A stretch of DNA of 64,000 nucleotides from Blepharisma stoltei (taxonomy: Eukaryota > Ciliophora > Heterotrichea > Heterotrichida > Blepharismidae), in contig CAJZBQ010000055.1 in NCBI GenBank assembly GCA_914767885.1, positions 186,001 through 250,000 of the forward strand, read 5' to 3'. The translations under genes were made by a program, and so were the position numbers. The stretch's first letter is position 1; every line of letters starts with the position of its first letter. The notes under the pieces were generated by a model. The model made no database searches. It was not told where the DNA came from and saw only the letters and a program-made list of their open reading frames with translations. This document shows positions 21,052 to 31,735 of this stretch, in pieces.

Positions 21052-22578
21052 TTATCTGTTAGCATAAGACACAGCAAGTTTAGCCGCGTTTTCCATGTTG
21101 AACTCTGAGTGCAATTTCTCATCTCTTTCTTCTTCAATCATCCTTTGGGCTACGTCAGCATTATTTCCTTGAAGCCTCACAACTAAAGGACATGGGAACC
21201 CAAGCTGATTTTTAGCCTTTATCAGCATTTCTGCAATCAAATCGCACCTCACAATTCCTCCAAAAATATTGACGAAAATCGATTTTACGTGGCTGTGTGA
21301 GAATAGAATGTCAAAGGCTTTGAAGATCTGCTTCTCGTTAGCTCCACCGCCGACGTCTAAAAAGTTTGCTGGAGCTCCTCCATAGAGCTTAATGATATCC
21401 ATAGTAGCCATTGCAAGCCCAGCACCGTTGACCATGCAGCCAATATTGCCAGTCATCCCAACATAATTCAGTCCAGATTTTTCAGCTTCTCTTTCAACTG
21501 AGTCTTCTTTGGAGAAAGTTTCTGCTTGTTCTCTGAAAGCAATGATATCTTTGTGTCTGAAAATTGCATTATCATCAATAGTTACCTTTGCGTCAACACA
21601 GTACATTTCTTCAGTAGGAGTTGTGGCCCAAGGATTAATTTCAAGCTGTAAAGCATCTTTTTGTTTGAAAAGCTCGTAAAGTCTTACTATATCTTTAGCT
21701 CCTTGAGCGGCTTCTTTATCAGACAGCTGAAGTTCTCTGGTAATTTCTAGTGCTTCTGCCTCTGAAAATCCTCTGTGGATGTCTATTGGCTTGACGTGTA
21801 CGCTTGAAGGGTTGTTGTGAGCGACAGCTTCGATATCCATCCCTCCATCTTGAGAATAAATTACAGCTGGTCCTCCGATTTGACGATCAAGAACAAATGC
21901 TAAGTAGAGCTGCCGTTTTATATCTACCTCTTCTAAAATCATTAAACTCTTCACTGGCACTCCTTCTGCTGTAGTTTGCTTACTCATCCCATTTGATAAT
22001 TGATAATTTTTTTATCGCTATTAATTCGGGCACAAAAAATTATTATATATAGGAATAATATGATTTTTTTCTTCAAATTTTATTCTCTCAAATGTTTTTG
22101 TTAGCAGATTAAATAAACAAAAATAAAAAATTATCGAATATATTAATTAAAAGCTCTCAAAAATATGACTAAGTATTGATTGATTAATAGCTTGTGTCTC
22201 TTTTAAATTTTGAAAAATTATTTTATAGAAATCTTATGGTTTATAAGCTTTACATAATTTAGGCTGTGAATTAGTGACTAGTTGATATCCTATCATTTGG
22301 CTTGCAACTTTTCCGACTTCTTGAGGAGTTTTGCAGAACTGGACTCCTCCTTTAAGACCACTTGATAGAGTTCCTAATCCACGGCCTCCAACTTGGACAT
22401 TTGCTTTTACTATGTATGGTGATCTTAATGATGCAGCTGCCAATTCAGAATCGGTTGCTGTATCTGCTGTGGTTCCTCGCTGAACTTTGACACCAGAGTC
22501 ATGCAATAGTTTTTTGGACTGGAATTCATGTAAGGAATACCTTCTAAAAGGTGCTTTGAAAAGTCCTCTGAAGGCCAT
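21052..22578 (-). CDS. SUCLG2: Succinyl-CoA ligase beta subunit, mitochondrial
   Basis: TCA-cycle enzyme: succinyl-CoA + NDP + Pi to succinate + CoA + NTP, with the alpha subunit in the mitochondrial matrix. The start MAFRGLFKAPFRRYSLHEFQ is a basic presequence running into the ATP-grasp domain. Conserved blocks: VKANVQVGGRGLG, LQLEINPWATTP, CVDAKVTIDDNA, VNGAGLAMATMDII, PANFLDVGGGANE and NIFGGIVRCDLIAE. Without excision it breaks at an in-frame TAA; removing 21981-22271 yields MIGYQLVTKQTTAEGVPV, as in animal SUCLG2, and 411 residues. Its one Trp is TGG. GDP versus ATP specificity is uncertain, though the sequence is nearer SUCLG2. Confidence 0.94.
21981..22271 (-). other. 291-bp TA-bounded IES in the succinyl-CoA ligase gene
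   Basis: AT-rich insert in a highly conserved exon; TA pairs 21981-21982 and 22272-22273. Excision gives the family sequence GYQLVTKQTTAEG and total length 1236 nt. No clear terminal inverted repeats. Confidence 0.87.
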
Positions 22579-22710
22579 GTTTTATTAATAAATTTTGACG
22601 GTGCGAAAATCAACATTAGAAAATCTATATCCTTTATAACTTTGAAATTAAATGAAAATAAAAATAATAAGCAAAACCAGCCTCTCAGCTTAAAGACGAG
22701 ATTAAGAATA

Positions 22711-24078
22711 TTAGAGATCAACCTTAACTGATGATTGAATTGAAATGTGAGATGATAAAAATGCTTTGAGTTCAGCTTTCTTCCTTTCACCAATATAAGG
22801 AATTGCTGTTTTATTTCTATTTATAGATTACTCTGCTTTATATAATCTAAGAGTAGGGAAACCTCTGACATTTTCATCAGACACATCATTTAGATCGCCG
22901 TTTATTTTGGCAAAAACTAAATTGGGAACATCCCTCAGCTCAAACGCAAGCTCATCAAAAATTGGCAAGGCTTCTTGTGAATAAGTACACCAAGGAGCGT
23001 AAAACAGCATGAACACATTTTTATTTCTATCAAAAATCAGCTCTTTGTAATTCTTTCCAACAACTGTCATCACTTTGTTTTCAAATGGGTTTTGAGGGAT
23101 ATTTTGTGAAAGTTTATAAGGAAGAACAGCGCCTTTTTGGCATTTTTCATAAAATCTGATAATCGAATCTGAAGTGATTTCATCTTGCATTTGGTATTGA
23201 GTAATGTTTAATGTGCCTCCTCTTGCGTCTACCAATCGAATCACAGGAATCAAATGCTTTGGAGCTTTAAGAATCTTCTGCAATTGGCTGCCCAAATCAG
23301 TAGACACATCTGCAACAAGTAAATAAGCTTTTCCTTTTAAACGATGGCCAACTCCTTTGACTTCACTCTCAACCCAGCGATTTTTCTTATCAGTAAGAGC
23401 TATAAGGGCTTTTCCACCTTTATTAAAAAGCATATCTAAATTTGGCTTATCAAGTGGCAAAAGTGCAGGAATCTTTTCTTTTTCTATCCAATCTGCTAAA
23501 CTTTTAAAATTGAACTCACCTTCATATTTAATCCTTTTTTCATCAAAATCTTTATATAGCAAAGTTTCCTTTGAGTTACTTCTGTATATAATTTCTAGCC
23601 CATCTACCAATTTTCCAACTTCTTTTGCGACATCCATATCACCTATAATTAGAGCAAAAGTTTTATCAATATAAGGATCAGAAACATACCTAAGTTGCGT
23701 CTTATCTTCAGTTTCAATCTCTACTTGTGGATTTTTCCTTCTTGAGATCCATTCTCTTATCCCTTTTCAATTGCGCTCACCTGAGTACTTTACTGGAAAT
23801 CCTTTATAGAAATATATGACTTGCGGGAATCCTTTCACACCAAAGGCTTCTGTGATTCTATAATGGTCGCTTCCTTCAATTCTATAAGCTGGAATGTCTT
23901 GAAAATCTTGGGTCGCTCTCTCATATTCAGGCAAAATTTGCTGTGAATAGCCACTGGATCTTTCTTACCATCAGCTTGCATAAAATAAAACGAGACTTTC
24001 TTGGTCTTTTTCCCATACGCTGTCAGTCACTTCTTGAGTTCCATATGCAGAGCATAAAAGGAACAAGAAATAAATCAT
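22711..24078 (-). CDS. Protein disulfide isomerase with two thioredoxin-type domains
   Basis: ER oxidoreductase for disulfide formation. Two 15-nt introns (23954-23968 and 22817-22831) are removed to give 445 residues. A signal peptide (MIYFLFLLCSAYG) leads to a first thioredoxin-like domain with active site ASWCGYSQ (CGYS, so only the first cysteine of the usual CxxC). Middle domains follow, then a second active site APWCTYSQ (CTYS, again lacking the second Cys), and a tail ending KVDL. KVDL resembles a KDEL-type retrieval signal. The two atypical CxxS sites suggest isomerase or chaperone rather than oxidase activity. Several Trp are TGA, including that in ASWC. Confidence 0.88.
22817..22831 (-). 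other. 15-nt intron
   Basis: On the minus strand GTAATCTATAAATAG. It contains an in-frame TAA; removal restores LYKAENKTAIPYIGERKKAE, the expected end of the last thioredoxin domain. Confidence 0.9.
23954..23968 (-). other. 15-nt intron inside an active-site codon
   Basis: On the minus strand GTAAGAAAGATCCAG. It splits the Cys codon of the first active site; removal gives ASWCGYSQ. Without splicing an in-frame TAA truncates the protein. Confidence 0.92.
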
Positions 24079-24211
24079 TTTATTATCCAATTTCTTGCTT
24101 ATTCCTTTTATGAGTAAAAGGAAGAATTATTAATGAATAATTATCTAATGGAATTATTCCTATGCTCATTGAGAGCTATAAGTAGATAGCTGCTATATAG
24201 TTAGACCTAAA

Positions 24212-25060
24212 TTAATTAATTTCATTTTCTTTAGAAACGAGATTTTCAAAACCTATATTTTTAATAGCATCGCGGCAAGATCTGATAGCTGTGAGTTCTT
24301 GGCCTAGGCATTCATTTTCTTTATTAGATTCATCAGGATTAGCTATTTCAATTTTTTCACAGTTATGAAAACTAAAGCTATTTGATAACTTTGCACTTAC
24401 TTTTGCAACGAGAAATGAAGATGAGTCAAAAGATTTGTCAGTTTTACTCTCACTTTGCTCAAATTCTCCATATATTTTAGCCCTTTTTGCTGTCTCAAAG
24501 TTAAATTCTTTAGGGACTGTTGTTTTGATTTCAGATTTTTTATACTGAAAATCAGGCTTTTCAAGTATTTTTTTGTTCAGCGGCAATGCTTTGAACTCTT
24601 GAATGTGTGCCATATCTTCTTTTTCAGCTGGCTTATGCCGGCCTGCTCTGGAATCTAAATGAAATCTCAAAGATACAGGCTGAGTCAAGGGCTTATCTGA
24701 GGAAATTTTAAGGATTTTGGGGTAATAAACAGATTTTGGAATTTTCCGAGCTTTGAATTTTGGCCTTAATGCTAAATTTTCTTCACTTTTGATGTCTGCT
24801 GCCTTTGTAGATAGCTTACTTCTCAGCTCAGTTCTGAAAACAAAAGGCACTGGAACTGTTGTGTTGCTAAGATTGAGCATATCTGAAAAGGCGGATGAGT
24901 TTGGCATCTCATTTTTGCTTGCTTTCTCTTTTTCATCCACAAATTTCACTTTTTTAGATCTCTTGGTATCTCCAAAATCACTCTCAGGCAAAGGGGAAAA
25001 CTTTCTTTTGTGAAAAACAGCTGAGCTGAGTATTTGATCTTCCATATTTGGTGTTAGCAT
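24212..25060 (-). CDS. TPX2-like spindle/microtubule protein
   Basis: TPX2 proteins nucleate spindle microtubules and activate Aurora A. This 282-residue protein has the central TPX2 signature (IQEFKALPLNKKILEKPDF, then TTVPKEFNFETAKRA) and a second TPX2-like element (PVPFVFRTELRSK). The N-terminus is basic (KRSKKVKFVDEKEK, possible nuclear localisation). It is shorter than animal TPX2 and lacks an obvious Aurora-binding start. No insert or TGA Trp; the protein has no tryptophan. Confidence 0.78.
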   Translation of the reverse strand: MLTPNMEDQILSSAVFHKRKFSPLPESDFGDTKRSKKVKFVDEKEKASKNEMPNSSAFSDMLNLSNTTVPVPFVFRTELRSKLSTKAADIKSEENLALRPKFKARKIPKSVYYPKILKISSDKPLTQPVSLRFHLDSRAGRHKPAEKEDMAHIQEFKALPLNKKILEKPDFQYKKSEIKTTVPKEFNFETAKRAKIYGEFEQSESKTDKSFDSSSFLVAKVSAKLSNSFSFHNCEKIEIANPDESNKENECLGQELTAIRSCRDAIKNIGFENLVSKENEIN

Positions 25061-25263
25061 TTATAATCTCATATCTTGTTAGAAATTCAGAATAGAGCAC
25101 TTTTTGGGATACTTTGTATATGCCACTTAACAAGTATCTCAATTGTTTAATAAATTTTTTATTTATGAATTCATGTTTTAAAGCTATGCGTCTTCCCAAA
25201 TTCACTCTTGAGAGATCTATCTAATAACTAAAAATTAATTTGTATAGTGATTAGAAGATTAGT

Positions 25264-25602
25264 TTATTTTGCCTTCTTCTGTTGCTGCATTTTCTTTTTA
25301 ATGACCTTGACTTCTTCTGTAAGAAAAGCTCTGATGATTCTGTCTTTTACAGTCTTGTGGGATAGGACTCCTCCGTATGCTCTTGAGACTGTTCTATCCT
25401 TTTTGTTAATTCTTGAGTATTCTTTTGGTCTCAAAGCTGGAATTCCTGCCAACCTTTCTCCTGTTTCTTTGCAGTGAGGTCCTTTGGCAATTTTCTTAAC
25501 ATAGTGAACAAGTAGACGTCCGCCTGGTGTTTTGACTTGTCTTATCTTGTGTGACTTGGTATGATATGGACATCTTTTCCTTAGAATCACTCGTTTCACC
25601 AT
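25264..25602 (-). CDS. RPL34: 60S ribosomal protein eL34
   Basis: Complete 112-residue eL34: MVKRVILRKRCPYHTKSHKI, TPGGRLLVHYVKK, CKETGERLAGIPALRP and SRAYGGVLSHKTVKDRIIRA match the family from end to end. Basic C-terminal tail. No insert, no intron. Confidence 0.97.
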   Translation of the reverse strand: MVKRVILRKRCPYHTKSHKIRQVKTPGGRLLVHYVKKIAKGPHCKETGERLAGIPALRPKEYSRINKKDRTVSRAYGGVLSHKTVKDRIIRAFLTEEVKVIKKKMQQQKKAK

Positions 25603-26051
25603 TTATTAAAGTATATTGATTAGAGGAATTGCATAAATACCTCTAAAAAGAGCATCCTATATATTATTCGATGAGATTGAAATAATTCGCTGATTTTCTC
25701 TCTTAACTTTAACTATTTATTAATTAACTCAAAAAAATTGCTTCAATCTCCATGTCAGAGAGAACTTGTATGTTTTTCATCATAAATTTAGCATGCCGAT
25801 AATTATTGTCTGCGAAAATAAGTAAATAATTATTATCTAACAGCATCATGCTACAATTTTGCCAGATGTGCATCATGACAATTTTTATTTTCTCAAGCTA
25901 AGACTCGAAAACCAGTAAAACTGCTCGACTTTGGCATCCAGCATAGATCCTTAATTGCTTTTATAAAGATTCTGTAATTTCTCAAGTAAATGCGTTGAAA
26001 TCTTAAAAATAAATATAATTCCATTGCCTTTAAATATGACATAAAAATTAC
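25603..26051. other. Intergenic stretch between divergent genes
   Basis: About 450 bp between eL34 (minus) and the bZIP gene (plus); presumed shared promoter region. AT-rich, no recognisable motif or RNA gene. Confidence 0.4.
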
Positions 26052-26342
26052 ATGAAAGCCTCAGAAGTGACGTCAAATGAGAAAACTACAGAACAAAGAC
26101 AACAAAGGCTAGAAATGAATAGAGCAGCAGCAATGAGGTCAAGGAATAAAAAGAAAATGGAAATGATGAGGTTCAAATCTCTTGTCGTCGAATTGAGCAA
26201 CGAGAAGGCTCTTTTACTGCAAAAGATACAACAATACGAAATGCTTATACAAGCAAGTTACACAGAAAATAGCATGCTAAAGGTTGAAATGTCCCAACTT
26301 ATTTTCGAAAATAGTATGCTGAAACAAACCTTGAAGTATTAA
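26052..26342 (+). CDS. Small bZIP transcription factor
   Basis: A 96-residue protein made almost wholly of a bZIP domain. The basic region RLEMNRAAAMRSRNKKK carries the invariant Asn and Arg (N-x7-R) for DNA contact. It is followed by a leucine/isoleucine heptad helix (LVVELSNEKALLLQKIQQYE, then ENSMLKVEMSQLIFENSMLK) for dimerisation. No activation domain is visible, so it may act as a heterodimer partner or repressor. Not interrupted. Confidence 0.88.
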   Translation: MKASEVTSNEKTTEQRQQRLEMNRAAAMRSRNKKKMEMMRFKSLVVELSNEKALLLQKIQQYEMLIQASYTENSMLKVEMSQLIFENSMLKQTLKY

Positions 26343-27110
26343 TTTATAGCTTTTAAAATAATTTTTAATTCTTTGCATTAATCATACTTGTTTGACTTCT
26401 CTTAAAAAATGGCGAGGAAATTAATTCTCTAATTAAAAGATATTTTTAAAATTTATAAGTGACGTGCATAAAATAAAAACTATATAAAATGACTTAGTGT
26501 TTTTTCATGTTTTTGACATTTATTAATTTCTCCAATTTTTAAACTTAATTATTAAAGTACATTAGCTTTCTATGTTTGGCTTAAATTGCTAGCATAGTCA
26601 AGAATCATATTATAGTAATTCTCATAGCTATCTTATCTTTCTTAAGAAAAAAAATTTTAGAAAAAATGACAGTTTTACGATTTTTAAATATGAGAGTTAA
26701 TTAAGTATTAAAGAATTAAATTTATTTCATCTCGAATGCAAATCATAAGTTAAAAACCCTTTAAAATAAAAAGCAATAAATTTAAATTTAATTTAGTAAA
26801 AAATAATATTTTTTTCCATAAATAATAAAAATTATCTCTCATGATCAATTATCTTTTCTCTTAGAAAATACTGAATTTTAATAAGGCCATGCTAATGTAA
26901 AAGGTTTTATGAAAATCAAATTAAATGAATACATGTTTTGAGATCACATTATGATATAAGCACTCATTGACCCAAAATTTTATGAAGCATTTCGGATATA
27001 TATTAATCTGAAAATTCTATTGAAAATCTAGTAGCATTATAATTATTATAGCATTTAGACAAATGAATTGCAATCTAAAATATTAAAATTAAATATTTAT
27101 TCATAAATAG
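26343..27110. other. Long AT-rich intergenic stretch
   Basis: About 770 bp with long A/T runs between two plus-strand genes. I found no ORF with coding character, no TIR and no RNA gene. Confidence 0.4.
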
Positions 27111-27764
27111 ATGTTTAGCAAGTTCACAGCAAGGTTTTCGAGTATAAATATAAAAAACCTGAATCTCGCAGCTTGCGGAATTATTACATTCCAATACTTG
27201 ATGGACAAATATGCTCTCCATTATTATTTTTCAACCATCTTGACGAATGCCCCTCTCCCTGCAAATTCTCATCGATACAATGCATCATATGAACTCCGAT
27301 ACAAAGGCATCAACGTTGCTATGTACCCTAAGGGTGGCCCAGGAGCAGTTGCACAAGCTATGGATGATTATTTTGTATTAAGAACATTTTATCCCGGAGC
27401 ACTTATCATGCAAGCATTCAGCTTGGCGATGATAAATCATTATAACTTAAGAAAAGGCAGATATCCATGAATTCCTTGCTGTCTATTATTGGGCGGAAAC
27501 TTAGTATTGACTTTTACATCATATCTTAGTGGGGTAAGATTCTTAGTCTTAATGAAGTACATTGAGAACGGTGACTGAAAGGTTTACGAAAACTTTGCAG
27601 AGCTTAGAACAAGCCAAAAACTCGGCGAATACGACGGAATAGAAAAATACTTGATTCAATCATCTATCACTGCATGTGCATTAGGTAGTGTGTTAGCAAG
27701 TCCAATTTGGGGAAGTATAACAGTAGCATGCATAGGCGTCTTAGCATATTTAGGTCATTTATAA
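27111..27764 (+). CDS. Multi-pass membrane protein, possibly mitochondrial, unknown
   Basis: Not recognised. It has 217 residues with TGA-coded Trp at 27468-27470 and ~27574. The N-terminus (MFSKFTARFSSINIKN) is basic and hydroxylated like a mitochondrial presequence. Four hydrophobic stretches follow (LAACGIITFQYLMD, LIMQAFSLAMINHY, CCLLLGGNLVLTFTSYL, SVLASPIWGSITVACIGVLA). The soluble part has a conserved-looking GGPGAVAQAMDDYFVLRTF segment. It may be one of the many ciliate-specific inner-membrane proteins; this is inference. Confidence 0.72.
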
Positions 27765-27844
27765 TTTAAGTCTTTCCAAAAAGTTCATGAGAAAAACTGA
27801 TAGAACAGAATAGTTTTAATGTTTAGTTACTTAAGTTAGTTAAA

Positions 27845-28117
27845 CTAACCAAATTGAATGCTACTGTGGCCGCCAGGTGGAGCTCTTGCTCTAGGTTGAG
27901 GAGCAGCAGCTCTGCTTAGTTCTTCTTGTCTTCTCTTTTCTTCCTCTTCCTTTTTCTTTTTCTCTTCCTCTTCTTTCTTCTTTCTTTCTTCCTCAGTCAT
28001 AGGCGGGGTCTTTTCTTCTTCACCCCAACCTAATGAGAATGAAGAATTCCCTCCTGGTCTTTGGTGAATTCTTACAGAGGTAAAGTCAGTCCCGTACTTT
28101 TGCTCAGCTCCACTCAT
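27845..28117 (-). CDS. Small charged protein with PGG-x-SS motifs
   Basis: A 90-residue protein: MSGAEQKYGTDFTSVRIHQR, then PGGNSSFSLGWGEEE, a Glu/Lys run of ~40 residues, and APPGGHSSIQFG at the C-terminus. The paired PGG-x-SS motifs recall SPIRAL1 and Jupiter/HN1 microtubule-binding proteins, but short motifs are weak evidence. Trp is TGG. No insert. Confidence 0.7.
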   Translation of the reverse strand: MSGAEQKYGTDFTSVRIHQRPGGNSSFSLGWGEEEKTPPMTEEERKKKEEEEKKKKEEEEKRRQEELSRAAAPQPRARAPPGGHSSIQFG

Positions 28118-28645
28118 ATTATTATATCCAAGGCAAAGAGATAAAATGGATCGGAAATATGCAACTTTTTGAACTTCATTAAGATTATCATCATCGAAAA
28201 CTCAATATTTAAGAAGAATTTATAAAAAATTAAGTTTCGTTGATTGAAGAAGTAGGCTAATTGGTCAAGCTATTTAATTAAGAAGTGTCTATTTGAAAAA
28301 AATAGATAATTGGTTTATTAAAAAACAACTTGCTTAAGGGATTTGCTATAGAAGTCTACTGATCATGAAATAAAGTAAAGAGGAATTTATCAGGAATGAA
28401 TAATAAAAAAATTAAGTGATTTATGAAGAATGAATTTTAAAAAAATTTAAAAAGTCTTAATATGACATTTTTTCAGAATTAAGTCTTATAATTATTATGA
28501 CTTAACAGTTTAATTATCAGAAAAAATTTAATCAATTAATAATTATAGACTTTTGCAAATAATAAGACTATTGCTTTAATAGTGTAATTAGCTAATCAAT
28601 ATACTGTTTAAATATCATATAATTTATACTTAAAATAAATCCATA
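28118..28645. other. Intergenic stretch between divergent genes
   Basis: About 530 bp of AT-rich sequence, with repeated ATTATGACTTAA-like words around 28470-28570. No gene seen; presumed promoters. Confidence 0.4.
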
Positions 28646-29359
28646 ATGGATATGGAAAGAAGAAACAAACTTCTAAGTGCCGGATTATTTATAAACAACG
28701 AATATATGATGCATGGAACTTACTTCGTAGAAGGTGAAAAAGTGAGACTCACTGCAGAGCTCATAACTGGTGAGCCCCAACAGCTTGATATAGCCGCAGT
28801 GCTATTAGGATCTCAAACAGTTTACCGTGGATTTATGACAGACGAAATGTGTGATGTTGAGACAGTCCTGGAGATGATGAAAACTCAGCAAGCAAGCCTC
28901 AAACTTGTAGAAGGTGGGCTATTGCTGAGGTGCTCTCCAATAAAAATTTTACTCACTCCAACTGATGAGGAATTAGATTTCAAAGATGTAAGAATCGGAA
29001 TGCTTGAAGAAAACTTAGAAGAAACTAAAGAGCAAATTAAAGAGCTTCAGATGAGGCTTCAAATGCTTGAAGAAAGATACAGAGAAACCGGAAGAGAAGT
29101 CCAACCTCCAGAGCAACGAGGGGACAGCAGATCTGAATTATTGACTTATCATGTGTGGCCGAAATCCAGAATGCTACTTGCAATTGTTTCAAGAATGCTG
29201 AAAGAAGGGCTCTTGAATACCCAACAAAGGGGTAATTTGAAAAATTTAATTCTTGATGAAAATCCAAAACTATTGCAATGCTTACAACAATATGAAATGG
29301 ATGGAGATAGAAGGCAGCTTTATTCCAGCTTTTTGAAATTGTCGTCTTGAGCAGCATAA
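28646..29359 (+). CDS. Unknown protein with central coiled coil
   Basis: Not recognised; 237 residues. An N-terminal beta-rich segment (SAGLFINNEYMMHGTYFVEG, LDIAAVLLGSQTVYRGF) is followed by a coiled coil (ENLEETKEQIKELQMRLQML) and a helical C-terminus (RMLLAIVSRMLKEGLLNTQQ, then GNLKNLILDENPKLLQCL). The frame reads a TGA as Trp at 29348-29350 and stops three codons later at TAA, so naive ORF calling would lose the last residues. The helical tail resembles helical dimerisation domains of centrosomal or ciliary proteins, which is only suggestive. Confidence 0.7.
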
Positions 29360-29406
29360 TTAATAAACAAATTTAACATAATTAAATCCTATTCTTTAAG
29401 AAAAAA

Positions 29407-30333
29407 CTAGTAAAAACTTTTATTTTTTAATAATCTTGCAAAAATATTGATAAGCTGAAAAGAAAAACTGCCAAAAAGCGTCCAAAGTAAATAAAAATAT
29501 TCATGCTTTCAATGCCCACCAGTGTAACTAACACTTCCTATAGATTTACATATTCAAAATGCACAATCGTAGGGATTTACAAGCAAAGGCTTAATTTCTC
29601 TCATCTTTATCATTTGAGTGTCAATACAAGAAGGCAAGACACTCATTACATCTAGCCTTCCTTTATTTTTGCTAGATAAATATTTTGCTTCTTCTGCAAC
29701 AATCATGGAAAATGAATGCATAAAACCTTTACTGGCACAGTAAACAGAGCATTTTGGAAGTTTTACAAGCGCTAGAGACGAAGTTATATTAATAACTGCG
29801 CTTCGATTTTTACGTAAAGTCATATCCGGTAAATAAAGCTTTGTAAGGAAAACAGCGGGTCATAGATTTATAGCATTTGCTCATAGAACTCTTTCTTCAG
29901 CTAATGATGCAAAACAGTTAGCGCCAGCACCGGAGCCAACATTATTGACTAAAATGCTAACATCTAAATTTTTGGTTTGCTCCTTAATATCAAGAAAAAA
30001 TGTTTGAGGGTTTGCTGAGGAAACTGAAAAATCTTTGACGATAATTTTAATTTGTATAGGATATTTTTCTTTGAGCTGGCCAGATACTTTAGTTAATTTT
30101 TCTTGATTCCTTCCAATAAGGATGATATTAAATCCCTGAGATGCTAAAAATTCAGAAATCGCTAAACCTAGGCCATCTGAAGCACCTGTGACTAAAGCTC
30201 AACTATTGTAACCATATTCTGAGAAATCTGTTTTTGCAAATAAAATCGTCAAGGAATGACAAAAATTAAGCAAAACTTTAATTATCATCCCGATTCCAAT
30301 GATGAAGAATAGTCATTCCATGAAGCCAACCAT
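29407..30333 (-). CDS. Short-chain dehydrogenase, HSD17B12/KAR-like, copy 2
   Basis: Likely a very-long-chain 3-ketoacyl-CoA or steroid reductase of the ER. 308 residues, open only if TGA is Trp (six of seven Trp). An N-terminal membrane anchor (WLFFIIGIGMIIKVLLNF) is followed by the nucleotide-binding TGASDGLGLAISE, GFNIILIGRN, LDVSILVNNVG, catalytic ITSSLA and YCASK. It lies 200 bp from the paralogue at 30538-31473, same strand, same architecture, so a tandem duplication. Compared with that copy it ends earlier (KNKSFY) and uses TGA where the other has TGG. Confidence 0.88.
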
Positions 30334-30537
30334 TTTTTTAATAGTTCTAAATGCAGAATTTAAAATTCTGCTTATTTTTAAAAGTTTTATGGCATATTTA
30401 TCAATTAATCAATAAAAATAGCATATAAATATATTGAAGAAATTATAGGACAATATCTACATAATTTTACTTCAGATATATTTTTGCTATATATAAATTG
30501 TAAAATTTATTAATATACTAGATAAAAAGACTTATAA

Positions 30538-31473
30538 TTATTTATTAGTCTTTAGAGAAGACTCCAACATCTTTCTTGCTAGTTTTCCAAAGAATGGAGA
30601 TAATAGAGGTTTAAAAGAGTTTCCAAATAAATAAAATAGCTGATGTTTCCAATGGCCACTTGTATAGTTTACAGCCCCAAGAGAGTTGCAAGCAGATTCG
30701 ACACATTGGTCGACAGTTATAAGCAAAGGCTTTACTTTTATTTTTTGAGCTAATGGCGTATCAACATATCCAGGTCTCAAACTCAGCACATCAATCGAAG
30801 TATTATTGTTTTTTGCCAAATATTTTGCCTCTTCTGCAGTAATTAGCGAAAATAAGTGATCAAAGCTTTTCCCTCCACAATAAATTGCTGACCTTGGAAA
30901 TGGCATCACAGAAATTATAGAGCTCAAATTAATAATTGCACTTCTTTGCTTTCTTGAAACCAAATCGGGCATGTAGAGTCTTGAGAGAAATGCAATTGGC
31001 CATAGATTTAATGCCATAGTGTTCAAAATTTCTCCAGAAGGCAAAAAGTTAAATACTTTAGGTCCAGGACCATATCCAATATTGTTAACTAGGATGCTAA
31101 CATCTAAATCGCGTGTCTGATCTTTAATATCTTTAAAGAAATTCTGTGGATCTTTTGCTGAAAGTGAAAAGTCTTTGATAATGCATCTTGTTTTAATTGG
31201 GAATTTTTCTTCTATAGATTGAGCCAATTTCTTTAGTTTTTCTGGATTTCTTCCTATAAGAATGATATTAAATCCTTGAGAAGCTAAAAATTCAGAAAAT
31301 CCAAGCCCAATTCCATCAGATGCCCCTGTAACTAAAGCCCAGCTGCCACGGCCATATAAAGAGAAATCAGTTTTTGCAAAGAAAGTTTTTAAAGTGTAGA
31401 AAAGATCAAGAATGATTTTGACTAGCGTCCAAACCCCAATGATAAAGCTGAGCCACTCTATAAAGTTTAACAT
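30538..31473 (-). CDS. Short-chain dehydrogenase, HSD17B12/KAR-like, copy 1
   Basis: 311 residues. A membrane anchor (WLSFIIGVWTLVKIILDLF) is followed by a Rossmann fold with TGASDGIGLGFSEFL, FNIILIGRNPEKLKKL, LDVSILVNNIGYGPG, catalytic Ser in INLSSIIS, and Tyr/Lys in IYCGGKSFDH. LSLRPGYVDTPL is typical of the family. This matches microsomal 3-ketoacyl-CoA reductase/17-beta-HSD12, which reduces 3-ketoacyl-CoA in fatty-acid elongation with NADPH. All five Trp are TGG. Confidence 0.9.
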   Translation of the reverse strand: MLNFIEWLSFIIGVWTLVKIILDLFYTLKTFFAKTDFSLYGRGSWALVTGASDGIGLGFSEFLASQGFNIILIGRNPEKLKKLAQSIEEKFPIKTRCIIKDFSLSAKDPQNFFKDIKDQTRDLDVSILVNNIGYGPGPKVFNFLPSGEILNTMALNLWPIAFLSRLYMPDLVSRKQRSAIINLSSIISVMPFPRSAIYCGGKSFDHLFSLITAEEAKYLAKNNNTSIDVLSLRPGYVDTPLAQKIKVKPLLITVDQCVESACNSLGAVNYTSGHWKHQLFYLFGNSFKPLLSPFFGKLARKMLESSLKTNK

Positions 31474-31735
31474 TTTTATTATTAAAATGAATAGTTAAGA
31501 TTGTATTCATCAAATAATTAAAAGTCAAAAAAATATTATAATGATGCAAGAAGATTTCAATAAATAAAATTAATGGCATCAAAGCAACACTAATTTTATC
31601 TTAAAAGTAATTCAATTAAATTTTGCTAATTTAGGGTATTTTTGATATTCTCATGACTATATGCTTTAACTAATTTTTTAAAAAAAGTCAAAAATGCAAG
31701 CCATAACTGTTAATCTGAAATTATTATTTATAAGA

